Position numbers and translations under genes: made by a program. A DNA stretch of 64,000 bases from Sphaerisporangium corydalis (lineage in GTDB: Bacteria; Actinomycetota; Actinomycetes; Streptosporangiales; Streptosporangiaceae). Positions 53,700-62,859 of the stretch are shown here, piece by piece. The stretch covers positions 62,001 to 126,000 of the forward strand of contig NZ_JANZYP010000017.1 of assembly GCF_025506355.1 (NCBI RefSeq), given 5' to 3'. How positions within the stretch are numbered: position 1 is the first letter of the stretch; each line of letters starts with the position of its first letter. Below the pieces are notes generated by a model. It was given only the letters and a program-made list of their open reading frames with translations. It ran no database searches and was not told the origin of the DNA.

Positions 53700-54047
53700 T
53701 CAGCCGAGCAGGCGCCGGCGCTGCGCCGCGTCGGCGCCGAGGACCGACTGGAGCAGGTGGGGGAACAGGGCGTCGAGGTCCTCGCGCCGCAGGGTGTTCA
53801 TCTTGGCCGTTCCCCGGTAGATCTGCCGGATCACCCCGGCCTCGCGGAGCACCCGGAAGTGGTGGGTCGTGGTCGACTTGCTGATCGCCAGCTCGATGTC
53901 CGAGCAGGCCGCCTCCTGGTCGCCGAGCGCGGCGAGGTAGCTCACCACCCGCAGGCGCATCGGGTCGGACAGGGCGTGCAGCACGCCCTCCAGCCGGATC
54001 TCCTCGCGCAGGGGGTGGGCCAGGGCCCGTACGGGCGTCGACGTCAT
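53700..54047 (-). CDS. ArsR-family transcriptional regulator
   Basis: A 115-residue winged-helix protein: LHALSDPMRLRVVSYLAAL, recognition helix in SKSTTTHHFRVLREAGVIRQ and the wing YRGTAKMNTLRREDLD. It has a cysteine in AACSDIELA but no CxC metal site, so an organic or redox signal is more likely than a metal. GGAGGGAAG precedes the ATG at 54047. It is divergent from an old yellow enzyme gene over a 139-base region with repeats, the usual place for its operator. Confidence 0.9.
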   Translation of the reverse strand: MTSTPVRALAHPLREEIRLEGVLHALSDPMRLRVVSYLAALGDQEAACSDIELAISKSTTTHHFRVLREAGVIRQIYRGTAKMNTLRREDLDALFPHLLQSVLGADAAQRRRLLG

Positions 54048-54078
54048 GGCGCTTCCCTCCCTCGCGGCTGGGCCCATT

Positions 54079-54130
54079 GTACGAGAGACGTCGTAGTTTG
54101 ACATCCGTCGTAGTACGTAGGTTATCGTAC
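54079..54130 (+). promoter_or_regulatory. promoter of the old yellow enzyme gene with ArsR operator-like repeats
   Basis: TTGACA (54099-54104), 18 bases, then TATCGT (54123-54128) form a strong promoter. CGTCGTAG occurs twice (54089-54096 and 54106-54113), either side of the -35, and GTACGA (54079-54084) with TCGTAC (54125-54130) form an outer inverted repeat. Binding by the divergent ArsR protein would block the promoter. Confidence 0.6.
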
Positions 54131-54186
54131 TAGCAGCGGACCGGACGCGAGGGCGCCCGGACGGCCCGACCGAAGGAGCCCCCCTC

Positions 54187-55284
54187 GTGAGCGCGTTGTT
54201 CGAGCCCCTGACCCTGCGCGGCCTGACCATCCCGAACCGCGCCTGGATGGCTCCGATGTGCCAGTACAGCGCGGCCGCCGACGGCCCTGACCAGGGCGCC
54301 CCCACCGACTGGCACCTCGCCCACCAGGCCGCCCGCGCGGTCGGCGGCGCCGGCCTGATCCTCACCGAGGCCACCGCCGTGACGGCCGAGGGCCGCATCA
54401 GCCCCGCCGACCTCGGGCTCTACAACGACCGCCAGCAGGCGGCCTTCACCCGGATCACCCGCTTCCTGCGCGAGCAGGGCGCCGTGCCCGGCATCCAGCT
54501 CGCCCACGCCGGTCGCAAGGCCTCCACCGACGCCCCCTGGCGCGGCGGGCGGCCCCTCGGCCCCGGCGAGGGCGGCTGGCGCCCGGTCGCGCCCAGCCCG
54601 GTGCCGTTCGCCCAAGGCCACCAGGTCCCCGCCGAGCTGGACACCGCCGGGATCCGGCGGATCGTGGCCGGCTTCGCCGCCGCGGCGCGGCGCGCGCTCG
54701 CCGCCGGGTTCCAGGTGGTGGAGATCCACGGCGCGCACGGTTACCTGATCAACGAGTTCCTCTCGCCCCACAGCAACCACCGCACCGACGCTTACGGCGG
54801 CGCGTACGAGAACCGCGTCCGCTTCCCGCTGGAGGTCGTGGACGCCGTCCGCGCGGTGTGGCCCGAGGACCTGCCGGTCCTGTTCCGCGTCTCGGCGACC
54901 GACTGGCTCACCGAGAACCCCGAGGACGACCGGGACGGCTGGACCGCCGACGACACCGTCCGCTTCGCCAAGGAGCTGCTCGCCCACGGCGTCGACCTGC
55001 TGGACACCTCGACGGGCGGCAACGCCCCCGGGGCGCGGATCCCCACCGGGCCGGGCTACCAGGTGCCGTTCGCGGCGCGGGTGCGGGCCGAGACCGGCCT
55101 GCCCGTGGCCGCCGTCGGCGAGATCACCGATGCGCGGCAGGCGGAGAAGATCATCGCCTCGGGGCGGGCCGACGCCGTGCTGCTCGGACGCGAGCTGCTG
55201 CGCACCCCGTACTGGCCGAACCTCGCCGCCCGCGAGCTCGGCGCCGAACCCCGCCGGGCCGTCCAGTACCTGCGGGCGCTCTGA
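54187..55284 (+). CDS. NADH:flavin oxidoreductase, old yellow enzyme (YqjM/NamA type)
   Basis: A 365-residue FMN ene-reductase. MAPMCQYSA holds the cysteine typical of the thermophilic-like YqjM class, VVEIHGAHGYLINEFLSP the substrate-binding region, and AVGEITDARQAEKIIASGRA the phosphate loop. These enzymes reduce activated double bonds of toxic electrophiles. The GTG start at 54187 follows AAGGAG by 9 bases. The last six codons and stop lie in a 46-bp tandem duplication. Divergent from an ArsR regulator that likely represses it. Confidence 0.92.
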   Translation: MSALFEPLTLRGLTIPNRAWMAPMCQYSAAADGPDQGAPTDWHLAHQAARAVGGAGLILTEATAVTAEGRISPADLGLYNDRQQAAFTRITRFLREQGAVPGIQLAHAGRKASTDAPWRGGRPLGPGEGGWRPVAPSPVPFAQGHQVPAELDTAGIRRIVAGFAAAARRALAAGFQVVEIHGAHGYLINEFLSPHSNHRTDAYGGAYENRVRFPLEVVDAVRAVWPEDLPVLFRVSATDWLTENPEDDRDGWTADDTVRFAKELLAHGVDLLDTSTGGNAPGARIPTGPGYQVPFAARVRAETGLPVAAVGEITDARQAEKIIASGRADAVLLGRELLRTPYWPNLAARELGAEPRRAVQYLRAL

Positions 55285-55354
55285 CCGGTCCGTACTCCGG
55301 CGGGCCGCCCAGTACCTGCGGGCGCTCTGACCGGTCGGTACTCCGGCGGCCGCC
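55264..55354. repeat. 46-bp tandem duplication over the 3' end of the flavin oxidoreductase gene
   Basis: CAGTACCTGCGGGCGCTCTG begins at 55264 and again at 55310. The two copies differ by one substitution and one deleted G. Each contains the C-terminal codons and a TGA, so only the first is translated; the second is an untranslated copy. Confidence 0.9.
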
Positions 55355-55394
55355 CCTCGCCGGGTGCGCGCCGCCCTTCGCCCGGCGGCGCGGG

Positions 55395-56213
55395 TCAGTG
55401 TTTGACGCCGACGCCGACCAGGCCGGCGAACTTCTCCAGCGAGGTGTCCCGGGCGCCGGGGTTCCACTCGGTCGGCCCGACCAGGCCCGGGGGGAGCAGC
55501 TCGAAGCCGTCGAAGAACCCGAGGATCTCCGCGCGGGTGCGCGCGCCCATCGGGGCGCTGGCCCCCTGGTAGACGCGCTCGGTCTGGGCGATCTTGTCGG
55601 GGAAGTTCTCCGTGGACAGGTGCGACAGCACCATGTGGCTCCCCGGGACCAGCGCGTCGCGGTACTCCCCGACGATGGCCCCGGGGCCCGCCGCGTCGTC
55701 CACGAAGTGCAGGACCGAGACGAACAGCACCGCGACCGGCTCGGTGAAGTCGATGAGCTCGCGGACCGTGGGGTCGCCGAGCAGGGCGGCGGGCCGCCGC
55801 AGGTCGGCCTCGACGAAGCCGACGCCCTCCGAGCGGGCCAGGATGGCGCGCGCGTGGCTGGCCACCACCGGGTCGTAGTCCACGTACACCACCCGGGCCC
55901 CGGGCCCGGCGACCTCGTGGACGTTCTCGCGGGTCGGCAGGCCGGACCCGAGGTCGAGGAACTGGCGGACCCCGGCCGAGGCGGCGGCCCGCACGGCCCG
56001 GCCGAGGAAGGCGCGGTTCAGCCGCACGCCGCGCAGGACCTTGCCCCGCGAGATCCTGACGATCTCCTCGGCGCTCTCCCGGTCGGTGGCGAAGTTGTCC
56101 TTCCCGCCGAGCCAGTAGTCGTACATCCGCGCGATGTTCGGCGTGTCCGCCCCCACGCGCCGCGGGGCCGTCTCGTGCGACGCCACGTTCCTCCCTGAGC
56201 CCCGAAGATCCAC
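55395..56213 (-). CDS. DUF574 (Methyltransf_19) SAM-dependent methyltransferase
   Basis: A 272-residue paralogue of the protein at 37019: PNIARMYDYWLGGKDNFATD signature, SAM site FLDLGSGLPTRENVHEV, YVDYDPVVASHA, and VLFVSVLHFVDD. The start may be the GTG at 56213 or a GTG nine codons inside (56186), which follows GGGAGG closely. TAGTAT lies about 10 bases before 56213 and could be the -10. The substrate is unknown. It is divergent from a DUF2087 gene. Confidence 0.9.
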   Translation of the reverse strand: MDLRGSGRNVASHETAPRRVGADTPNIARMYDYWLGGKDNFATDRESAEEIVRISRGKVLRGVRLNRAFLGRAVRAAASAGVRQFLDLGSGLPTRENVHEVAGPGARVVYVDYDPVVASHARAILARSEGVGFVEADLRRPAALLGDPTVRELIDFTEPVAVLFVSVLHFVDDAAGPGAIVGEYRDALVPGSHMVLSHLSTENFPDKIAQTERVYQGASAPMGARTRAEILGFFDGFELLPPGLVGPTEWNPGARDTSLEKFAGLVGVGVKH

Positions 56214-56348
56214 GTTCGCCCCAATACTAGGGTGAAAGGTCGCGCCGGGTTGGGAATGATGGGGCGAGGTATCGGCCGGCCGTTAGGGCGTCACCCGCGC
56301 GGAGGGGCCGGGCCGAGGCCGGTCATCGGAGTGGAGGGACGAGCGGCG

Positions 56349-56861
56349 ATGAGTGAGGAAGAGATCAGACGCGTCCTCGGGCTGCTGTACCAGGAGGACA
56401 ACCTGCGGGTCGTGTCCGCCCTGGTCCTGCACGGCGACCCGTCGGCCGCCGGGCTCGACCAGGACGCCACGCGGCGGACCCTGGACCGGCTGGAGCGCGG
56501 CGGCCTGGCCGAGCGGACGCCGGACGGCTGGCACGTGCGCCGCGAGCGGTTCCGCGAGTTGCTGCACGCCACGGCCAAGCCCGCCGCCCCGGTCTCCGAC
56601 GAGGACCGCGTCGTCGGGAACTTCCTGGTCGAGGGGCGCCTGCGGGCCATCCCCACGCGGCACGAGAAGCGGCTCGCCGTGCTCAACCACATCGCGCGCG
56701 TCTTCGAGCCCGGCGTCCGCTACCCCGAGAAGGACGTCAACCTCGCCCTGCGCGCCTTCCACGACGACTTCGCGGCGCTGCGCCGCTACCTCGTCGAGGA
56801 GGAGCTGCTCAGCAGGGAGAACAACGTCTACTGGCGCAGCGGCGGCGCCGTCGACCTCTGA
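56349..56861 (+). CDS. DUF2087 domain protein, probable regulator
   Basis: A 170-residue protein. The N-terminal half resembles a winged helix (IRRVLGLLYQEDNLRVVSAL, then TLDRLERGGLAERTPDGWHV) and the C-terminal 70 residues are DUF2087 (LRAIPTRHEKRLAVLNHIAR, FEPGVRYPEKDVNLALRAFH, RRYLVEEELLSRENNVYWR). Such proteins are annotated as ArsR-like regulators, though direct evidence is scarce. GGAGGGA lies about 10 bases before the ATG. Its target could be the methyltransferase next to it. Confidence 0.85.
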   Translation: MSEEEIRRVLGLLYQEDNLRVVSALVLHGDPSAAGLDQDATRRTLDRLERGGLAERTPDGWHVRRERFRELLHATAKPAAPVSDEDRVVGNFLVEGRLRAIPTRHEKRLAVLNHIARVFEPGVRYPEKDVNLALRAFHDDFAALRRYLVEEELLSRENNVYWRSGGAVDL

Positions 56862-56909
56862 CCTCGCGCGGTCGTCACCTCTGACCCCGCGCGACGGCCC
56901 GCGAGGGCG

Positions 56910-58220
56910 TCACCCGGTGAGCCCGTGCGGCCGTTCCGGGGCGGTGGAGGTGAGCGGGACGGCCTTGGCGCGCACGATGTCGAGCTGCACGGTCTGGCGG
57001 GGGAGCACCGCGTCCAGCAGCCAGTTCCCGGCGATCCGCGTCCGGCCGCCGGGGACCGACAGCAGGTGGTAGCCGCGCGTCACCGCCTTGGCGACGATGC
57101 CCGACAGCGGCACGCCGAGCGGGTTGGCGGCGGCCTTGGCCCCGGCCAGGTCGACCACGAACCCGAGGTCGCTGTGCCGGTACGGGCGCCGTTCCCCCCG
57201 GCCGTAGGACGCGGCGACGTTCAGGGCCGCGCGCCTGCCCTGGCGGGTGGCGTGCTGGGCGGTCATGGCGGTGTACTCGCCGGGGCGGGTGAGGTCCGGC
57301 ACCGCCGCCGAGTCGCCGCAGGCGAAGATCTCCGGGTGCCCGGGCACGGTCAGGTACTCGTCGACCAGCAGGCGGCCCTTCCTGGTCGGCAGCCCGAGCG
57401 CCTCCACCAGCGGGTCCACGGCGACGCCGACGCACCAGACCAGCGACCGCGTCGGCACGAACTCCCCGTCCGACAGCTTGACCCCCTCGGCGGTGGCCTC
57501 CGAGACGGTGGTGCCGGTGCGGATCTCGACGCCCCGGTCGGCCAGGGTCCTGTGGGCCGTCCGGGAGAGGCGCTCGTCCAGCTCGGGCAGGATGCGCGGC
57601 GCCTTGTCGACCAGGATCCAGCGCAGCGGCTGGTCGGCCAGGCCGGGCCGGTGCCGCTCGACGTCCCTGGTGAGCAACTGGCCCTGGGCCGCGACCTCGG
57701 TGCCGGTGTAGCCCGCGCCGACCACCACGAACGTGCAGCGCGCCGTCCGTTCCTTGGCGTCGTCGGTCGCGTCGGCGAGCTCGATCTGGCGGATGAGGTG
57801 GTCGCGCAGGTACAGCGCCTCGGCGATGCTGCGGAAACCGTGCGCGTACTCGGCCACCCCCGGGACGGGCAGCAGCTTGTTGACGCTGCCGATCGCGATG
57901 ACCAGCCGGTCGTAGCGCAGCTCGCGGTGCCCGCCCTCGGCGTCGGTGCACTCCACGCGCCGCCCCTCGACGTCCACCCTGTCGACGCTCGCCAGAAGGT
58001 GGCGGACGCCGCGGCTGCCGCGCGACAGCGGGATGGCCACCTTGCGCGGGTCCAGGATCCCCGCCGCCACCTCGGGGAGCAGGGGCAGGTAGAGGAAGTA
58101 GTCGGTCGGGTTGATCAGCACGATCTCGACCGCGCCCTTGGCGATGCGGGAGAGATGGCGTGCCGCGGTGAACCCCGCGAATCCTCCGCCGACGATGACG
58201 ACGCGCTGCCGGTTGGCCAT
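56910..58220 (-). CDS. type II NADH dehydrogenase-like FAD oxidoreductase
   Basis: A 436-residue pyridine nucleotide-disulfide oxidoreductase of the NDH-2 group. FAD motif VVIVGGGFAGFTAARHL, NADH motif FVVVGAGYTGTEVAAQ, and the quinone-side sequence TAQHATRQGRRAALNV with FACGDSA are present. It passes electrons from NADH to quinone without pumping protons, at the membrane surface. AAAGGAAC precedes the ATG at 58220. It is divergent from a P450 gene with 192 bases between, where no special site was seen. Confidence 0.9.
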   Translation of the reverse strand: MANRQRVVIVGGGFAGFTAARHLSRIAKGAVEIVLINPTDYFLYLPLLPEVAAGILDPRKVAIPLSRGSRGVRHLLASVDRVDVEGRRVECTDAEGGHRELRYDRLVIAIGSVNKLLPVPGVAEYAHGFRSIAEALYLRDHLIRQIELADATDDAKERTARCTFVVVGAGYTGTEVAAQGQLLTRDVERHRPGLADQPLRWILVDKAPRILPELDERLSRTAHRTLADRGVEIRTGTTVSEATAEGVKLSDGEFVPTRSLVWCVGVAVDPLVEALGLPTRKGRLLVDEYLTVPGHPEIFACGDSAAVPDLTRPGEYTAMTAQHATRQGRRAALNVAASYGRGERRPYRHSDLGFVVDLAGAKAAANPLGVPLSGIVAKAVTRGYHLLSVPGGRTRIAGNWLLDAVLPRQTVQLDIVRAKAVPLTSTAPERPHGLTG

Positions 58221-58412
58221 GGACGGGTTCCTTTCCCTCGGCTGCGGGGGAGGACGCCGCGCGTCCGCCTCAGAAGTCTCGCGTACCCGTCCTCGCCGAG
58301 GGAAACCCCCTCGCCGCGTCCGGGAAAGCGGCATGGCACCCGCCGCCGCGCGACGAAATAATCATGCCTGGCACCTCCGGACGAACGCCGCGATCGACCT
58401 GGAAGGGGTTTC

Positions 58413-59588
58413 GTGCCGCGATACGACCCGTTCGACCACGACCTGCAGTCCGACCCGTGGCCCACCTACGAGTGGCTGCGCGAGGAACGGCCGTTGTACC
58501 ACGCCGAGGACCTGGGCTTCCACGCCCTGTCCCGGCACGCCGACGTCGACGCGGCGTACCGGGACACCGCCCTGTTCTCCAGCTCGCACGGCGTCACCCT
58601 GGAGCAGTGGGGCCCGGACGCGCACCGGTTCTCGTCGTTCCTCGCGATGGACCCCCCGCGCCACACCGGGATGCGGGCCCTGGTGTCGGCGGGGTTCACC
58701 CCGCGCCGGGTGCGCGAGATGGAGCCGGTCGTGCGCCGCCTCGCCGTACGGCACCTGGACGCCGCGCTCGCCGGCGGCGGCACCTTCGACCTCATCGGCG
58801 ACTACGCCGCCAAGGTGCCCGTCGACGTGATCTCCACGATGATCGGGGTGCCCGCCGCCGACCGCCCCCGGATCCGGACGTGGTCCGAGCGGCTCCTTGA
58901 GCGGCCTGACGGGGTGCGCGGCGTGCCCGGCTCGATGCGCGAGGCGAACAGGGCGCTCGCCGGCTACTACGCCGACCTCGTGCGCGAACGCCGGCGCGAG
59001 CCCGCCGACGACCTGGCGAGCGCGCTGATCCACGCCGAGGCCGGCGGGGCCGCGCTCACCGACCGCGACATCGTCCCGGTGCTCATGCTCCTCGGCGTCG
59101 CCGGCAACGAGACCACGGCCAAGCTCGTCGGGAACGCCTGGCACGCCGCGTGGCGCGACCCCGGCCAGCGGGAGGCCGCCTGGGACGGCGGCGTCGCGGG
59201 ATGGGTGGAGGAGACGCTGCGCTGGGACGGGCCCGGGCAGATGTCCGCCCGCCTGCTCACCGCCGACACCGTCTTCCACGGCGTCACCGTCCCCGCGGGG
59301 TCGCGGGTGCTGCTGCTCGTCGGGGCGGCCAACCGCGACCCGCGCGTCTTCGCCGACCCCGGCCGGTTCGACATCGGCCGGGACACCGGCGACGCGGTCC
59401 CGTTCGCCGTCGGGCCGCACTTCTGCCTCGGCGCCGGGCTCGCCCGCCTGGAGGCGCGCGTCATGCTCGAAGAGCTCACCGCCCGCGTGCGGCCGGGATA
59501 CGAGATCGACCTCCGCGCCGCCAGGAGGGCCTACAACCCGAACGTGCACGGCTTCGCGACCCTGCCCACCACGGTCGGCCTGCGCTGA
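58413..59588 (+). CDS. cytochrome P450
   Basis: A 391-residue soluble bacterial P450. Heme loop FAVGPHFCLGAGLARLE with the thiolate cysteine, ExxR pair in VEETLRWDG, and the I-helix oxygen site GVAGNETTAKL, in which the usual acidic residue before threonine is kept as Glu. No redox partner gene is adjacent; the NDH-2-like gene is divergent. The GTG start follows GAAGGGG. The substrate cannot be told; the family is common in secondary metabolism and xenobiotic use. Confidence 0.93.
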   Translation: MPRYDPFDHDLQSDPWPTYEWLREERPLYHAEDLGFHALSRHADVDAAYRDTALFSSSHGVTLEQWGPDAHRFSSFLAMDPPRHTGMRALVSAGFTPRRVREMEPVVRRLAVRHLDAALAGGGTFDLIGDYAAKVPVDVISTMIGVPAADRPRIRTWSERLLERPDGVRGVPGSMREANRALAGYYADLVRERRREPADDLASALIHAEAGGAALTDRDIVPVLMLLGVAGNETTAKLVGNAWHAAWRDPGQREAAWDGGVAGWVEETLRWDGPGQMSARLLTADTVFHGVTVPAGSRVLLLVGAANRDPRVFADPGRFDIGRDTGDAVPFAVGPHFCLGAGLARLEARVMLEELTARVRPGYEIDLRAARRAYNPNVHGFATLPTTVGLR

Positions 59589-59753
59589 CGTCCCCCGGAC
59601 GGGGACCGTTCCTGACCGGAACCTGACCGCCTATTTACCTACCGGACAGAAGGGTTATCATGATCCACGGACCCGGGGAGTCCGGCGGGGCGGCGGTTTC
59701 GGTCAGGCGCTTTCCATGTCCCCAGGTGGCGGGCGCCGGAGAGCGACAGGACA

Positions 59754-61073
59754 ATGATGATCAGCAGGAGGATCGCCGCCGGCGCGACCGCGCTCGGCCT
59801 CGTCCTCGCCGCCGCCGCGTGCGGCGGATCAGGCGGGTCGAGCGGATCGGGCGGGTCCGGCGGCGGGTCCGCGAGCGGGACGGCCGGCGCGGACGGCACG
59901 TTCACGTACTGGACCAGCGGCTGGCAGCCCGACCAGATCGCCGAGATCGACGCGGCCTTCGACAAGGCCCACCCCGGCATGCACGCCAAGGGCCAGTTCA
60001 TCGCCAGCTCCGACCAGTACCTCCCCAAGGTGATCGGGGCGCTGAAGAACGGCACCCAGCCCACGGTGCTGCTCACCCAGAACCCCTCCGACCTGCCGGT
60101 CATCGCCCAGAGCGGCAAGCTCATCCCGCTCGACGGCAAGCTCGCCGCCGAGACCGCCGCGCTGTACCCCGGCATCAGGGACTCGCTGTTCTACAAGGGC
60201 CACCAGCTCGGCATGGCCCTGGCCGGCGTCGGTGACATCGTGCTGTTCTACGACAAGAAGGCCTTCGCGGCCGCGGGCATCGACGGCCCGCCCGCGACGT
60301 GGACCGAGCTGGCCGAGGACGCCAAGAAGCTCTCCGACCCCGCCAAGAACAAGTACGGCTTCTACGTCCCGCTCGGCGAGGCGGAGTGGATCACCTTCGC
60401 CTGGGCGCCGATGCTCCACGCCGAAGGCGGGTCGTTCCTCAGCCCCGACGGCACCGCGACCGCCTTCAACAGCCCCGCCGGGGTCAAGGCCCTCACCACC
60501 TGGGTCGACCTGATCCGGTCCAAGTCGGCGCCGGGCACCAGCTACGCGCAGGCGGGCAGCTTCGACGGGGCGCCCGCGTTCGCCGGCCGCACCGTCGCCA
60601 TGATCGTCAACGGCCAGTGGGCGGTGCCGACGTTCCAGAAGGCCGGCGTGGACTTCGGCGTCGCCCCGATGCCGGCGGGCGCCGCGGGCACCTCCACGAG
60701 CATGGGCATCGGCGTGGCGGCGCTGCTCAAGACCGGCGCCGGCGCGGAGAAGGCGGGCCTTGAGTTCCTGAGGTTCCTGGCCACCCCCGAGCGCGGCGCC
60801 TACCTCGCCGCCAAGAACGGCGGCCTGCCCTCCGACCCGGCCCAGCTCGACCAACGGGCGCTCAAGGACCACATCGCCGAGAACCCCACCTACACCGTGT
60901 TCGCCGACGCCGAGAAGACCGGCAAGGTCCGCCCGATCACCCCCGCCTACGACGCCATCTCCAAGGGCCTGTGGACCCAGATCAACGCCGCGTTGCAAGG
61001 ACGCACGACCCCGGCCGAGGCACTGGCGGCGGCGGCGCGCACCGGAGACGCGGCGCTGAAGAAACTCGGCTGA
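59754..61073 (+). CDS. sugar-binding lipoprotein of an ABC importer (UgpB/MalE type)
   Basis: A 439-residue solute-binding protein with a lipoprotein signal (LGLVLAAAACGGSGG) followed by a Gly/Ser linker of some 20 residues. TFTYWTSGWQPDQIAEIDAA, VGDIVLFYDKKAFAAAGIDG and FAGRTVAMIVNGQWAVPTFQ are family 1 binding-protein landmarks. The ligand is unknown. TTTACC and TATCAT near 59634-59660 may be its promoter. Its stop shares a base with the ATG of the first permease (TGATG). Confidence 0.9.
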   Translation: MMISRRIAAGATALGLVLAAAACGGSGGSSGSGGSGGGSASGTAGADGTFTYWTSGWQPDQIAEIDAAFDKAHPGMHAKGQFIASSDQYLPKVIGALKNGTQPTVLLTQNPSDLPVIAQSGKLIPLDGKLAAETAALYPGIRDSLFYKGHQLGMALAGVGDIVLFYDKKAFAAAGIDGPPATWTELAEDAKKLSDPAKNKYGFYVPLGEAEWITFAWAPMLHAEGGSFLSPDGTATAFNSPAGVKALTTWVDLIRSKSAPGTSYAQAGSFDGAPAFAGRTVAMIVNGQWAVPTFQKAGVDFGVAPMPAGAAGTSTSMGIGVAALLKTGAGAEKAGLEFLRFLATPERGAYLAAKNGGLPSDPAQLDQRALKDHIAENPTYTVFADAEKTGKVRPITPAYDAISKGLWTQINAALQGRTTPAEALAAAARTGDAALKKLG

Positions 61074-61948
61074 TGCGGCAGCGGTACCGCGTCTGGACGC
61101 TCGCGTACGCGTTCGTGGCACCCACGGTGGTGCTCACCGTGCTGTTCTCGCTCGTCCCGCTCGCGATGCTCCTGTGGCGCAGCCTGTACAGCGGCGGGGT
61201 GTTCGACACCTCGCCGACGTTCGCCGGCCTGGACAACTACCGGTCGATGCTCCAGGAGGGCGGCGGGCACGCGCTCGGCGTCACCGGCGTCTACACGGCG
61301 GGCTTCGTGCTGCTGACGATGGGCGCCGGGCTCGCGCTCGGGCTGCTGCTCAACTCCGGCGCGCCCGGCGTGGCCCGGCTGCGCGCGCCGTTCGTCATCC
61401 CCCTGGTCGTCCCGGTCGTCGCCACCGCGCTGATCTGGGCGAACATGTTCGCGCCGCAGTTCGGTCTGGTCAACAGGCTGCTGACCGCCGTCCACCTGCC
61501 GCAGGCGGACTTCCTGTCGGCGCCGGGCCCCGCGCTGGTCGCGGTGCTGACCTTCGGCGCGTGGCAGTTCTTCGGGCAGAACGTCATCCTGTACCTGGCC
61601 GCCCTGAAGTCGGTCCCCGGGGACGTGCTGGACGCGGCCAGCGTCGACGGCGCCGGGGCCTGGCGCAGGTTCGTCCACGTCCAGTGGCCGATGATGCGCC
61701 GGCACACCCTGCTGATCTGGGTGGTCACCACGCTCACCGGCCTGCAGACCTTCACCCAGATCTACGTGCTGACCCAGGGTGGCCCCGACGGCGCCACCCA
61801 GACCGCCCTGTACTACGTCTACGACGAGGGGTTCGTGCAGTTCGACACCGGACGGGCGAACGCCATGGGAGTCGCGTTGTTCCTGCTGTCGCTGCTGGTC
61901 ACCATCGCGCAGATCTGGCTGCTCGGGCGGGTGGACCGTGCCCGCTAG
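61073..61948 (+). CDS. sugar ABC transporter permease (MalF/UgpA type)
   Basis: A 291-residue permease with six membrane helices and an intact ATPase-docking loop (DVLDAASVDGAGAWRRFVHVQWP). The TGATG junction with the binding-protein gene and the 11-base overlap with the next permease show one tightly coupled operon. There is no ATPase gene. Confidence 0.92.
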   Translation: MRQRYRVWTLAYAFVAPTVVLTVLFSLVPLAMLLWRSLYSGGVFDTSPTFAGLDNYRSMLQEGGGHALGVTGVYTAGFVLLTMGAGLALGLLLNSGAPGVARLRAPFVIPLVVPVVATALIWANMFAPQFGLVNRLLTAVHLPQADFLSAPGPALVAVLTFGAWQFFGQNVILYLAALKSVPGDVLDAASVDGAGAWRRFVHVQWPMMRRHTLLIWVVTTLTGLQTFTQIYVLTQGGPDGATQTALYYVYDEGFVQFDTGRANAMGVALFLLSLLVTIAQIWLLGRVDRAR

Positions 61949-62828
61949 CCGGGTCGCGGACGCGCCGCCGCGCCGTCCGTCCGCCCCGGCGCGGCGGGCG
62001 GCCGTGCCCGCCGGCCTGGTCGCCCGCCGGGCGGTGGTGTACGTCCTGCTCGGGGTGGCGGTCCTCGTCGTGGCGTTCCCGCTGGTCTGGATGGCGGTCA
62101 GCGCGCTGAAGACCGACGCCGAGATCATCAACCCGGCGGCGCCGCTGTGGCCGCGTGACCCGCAGTGGGGGAACATCGGGCAGGCCCTGTCGCAGGCCCC
62201 GTTCGGCCGCTGGTACCTCAACACCGCGATCTTCGGGGTGGCGGCCACCGCCGGGCAGCTCACCAGCGGGCTGCTGGCGGGCTACGCGTTCGCCCTGCTC
62301 GACTTCCCCGCCAAACGGCCGCTGTTCCTTCTCGCGCTGAGCGGGCTGATGGTGCCGTTCAGCGCCATCATCGTCCCGATGTCGCAGCTCCTCGGCGACC
62401 TGCACTGGCTGAACACCTACCAGGGGCTGATCGTGCCCAACATCGCCTCCGGGCTGGGCGCCTTCCTGTTCCGCCAGTTCTTCCTCGGCACCCCGCGCGA
62501 GCTGGGCGAGGCCGCCCGCATCGACGGGGCGTCGGAGTCGCGGGTCTTCTTCCACGTGTACGCCCCGCTGGCGCGGCCGGTGATCGCGGCGCTGGCCATC
62601 ATCCTGTTCCTGCAGAACTGGAACAACTTCCTGTTCCCGCTGATCGTGGTGAACACCACCGAGATGGCCGTGCTGTCGCAGGGCCTCTCGGTGTTCCAGA
62701 GCCAGTTCACCACCCAGTACAACCTGATCATGGCGGCGTCGCTCATCACGATCGTCCCGGTGCTGCTGGTCGCGGTCGCCGCCCAGCGGCACATCGTCGA
62801 GGGCATCACGCTCGGCGCCCTCGACTGA
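61938..62828 (+). CDS. sugar ABC transporter permease (MalG/UgpE type)
   Basis: A 296-residue permease with an Arg/Pro-rich cytoplasmic N-terminus and six membrane helices; the docking loop ELGEAARIDGASESRVFFHV is intact. The GTG start at 61938 lies inside the preceding gene. It is convergent with the reductase gene at 62860; a small hairpin GCCCGG-TGTC-CCGGGC (62835-62850) between the stops may help end transcription. Confidence 0.9.
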   Translation: MPASRVADAPPRRPSAPARRAAVPAGLVARRAVVYVLLGVAVLVVAFPLVWMAVSALKTDAEIINPAAPLWPRDPQWGNIGQALSQAPFGRWYLNTAIFGVAATAGQLTSGLLAGYAFALLDFPAKRPLFLLALSGLMVPFSAIIVPMSQLLGDLHWLNTYQGLIVPNIASGLGAFLFRQFFLGTPRELGEAARIDGASESRVFFHVYAPLARPVIAALAIILFLQNWNNFLFPLIVVNTTEMAVLSQGLSVFQSQFTTQYNLIMAASLITIVPVLLVAVAAQRHIVEGITLGALD

Positions 62829-62859
62829 CCCGGCGCCCGGTGTCCCGGGCCGTCCGGCG

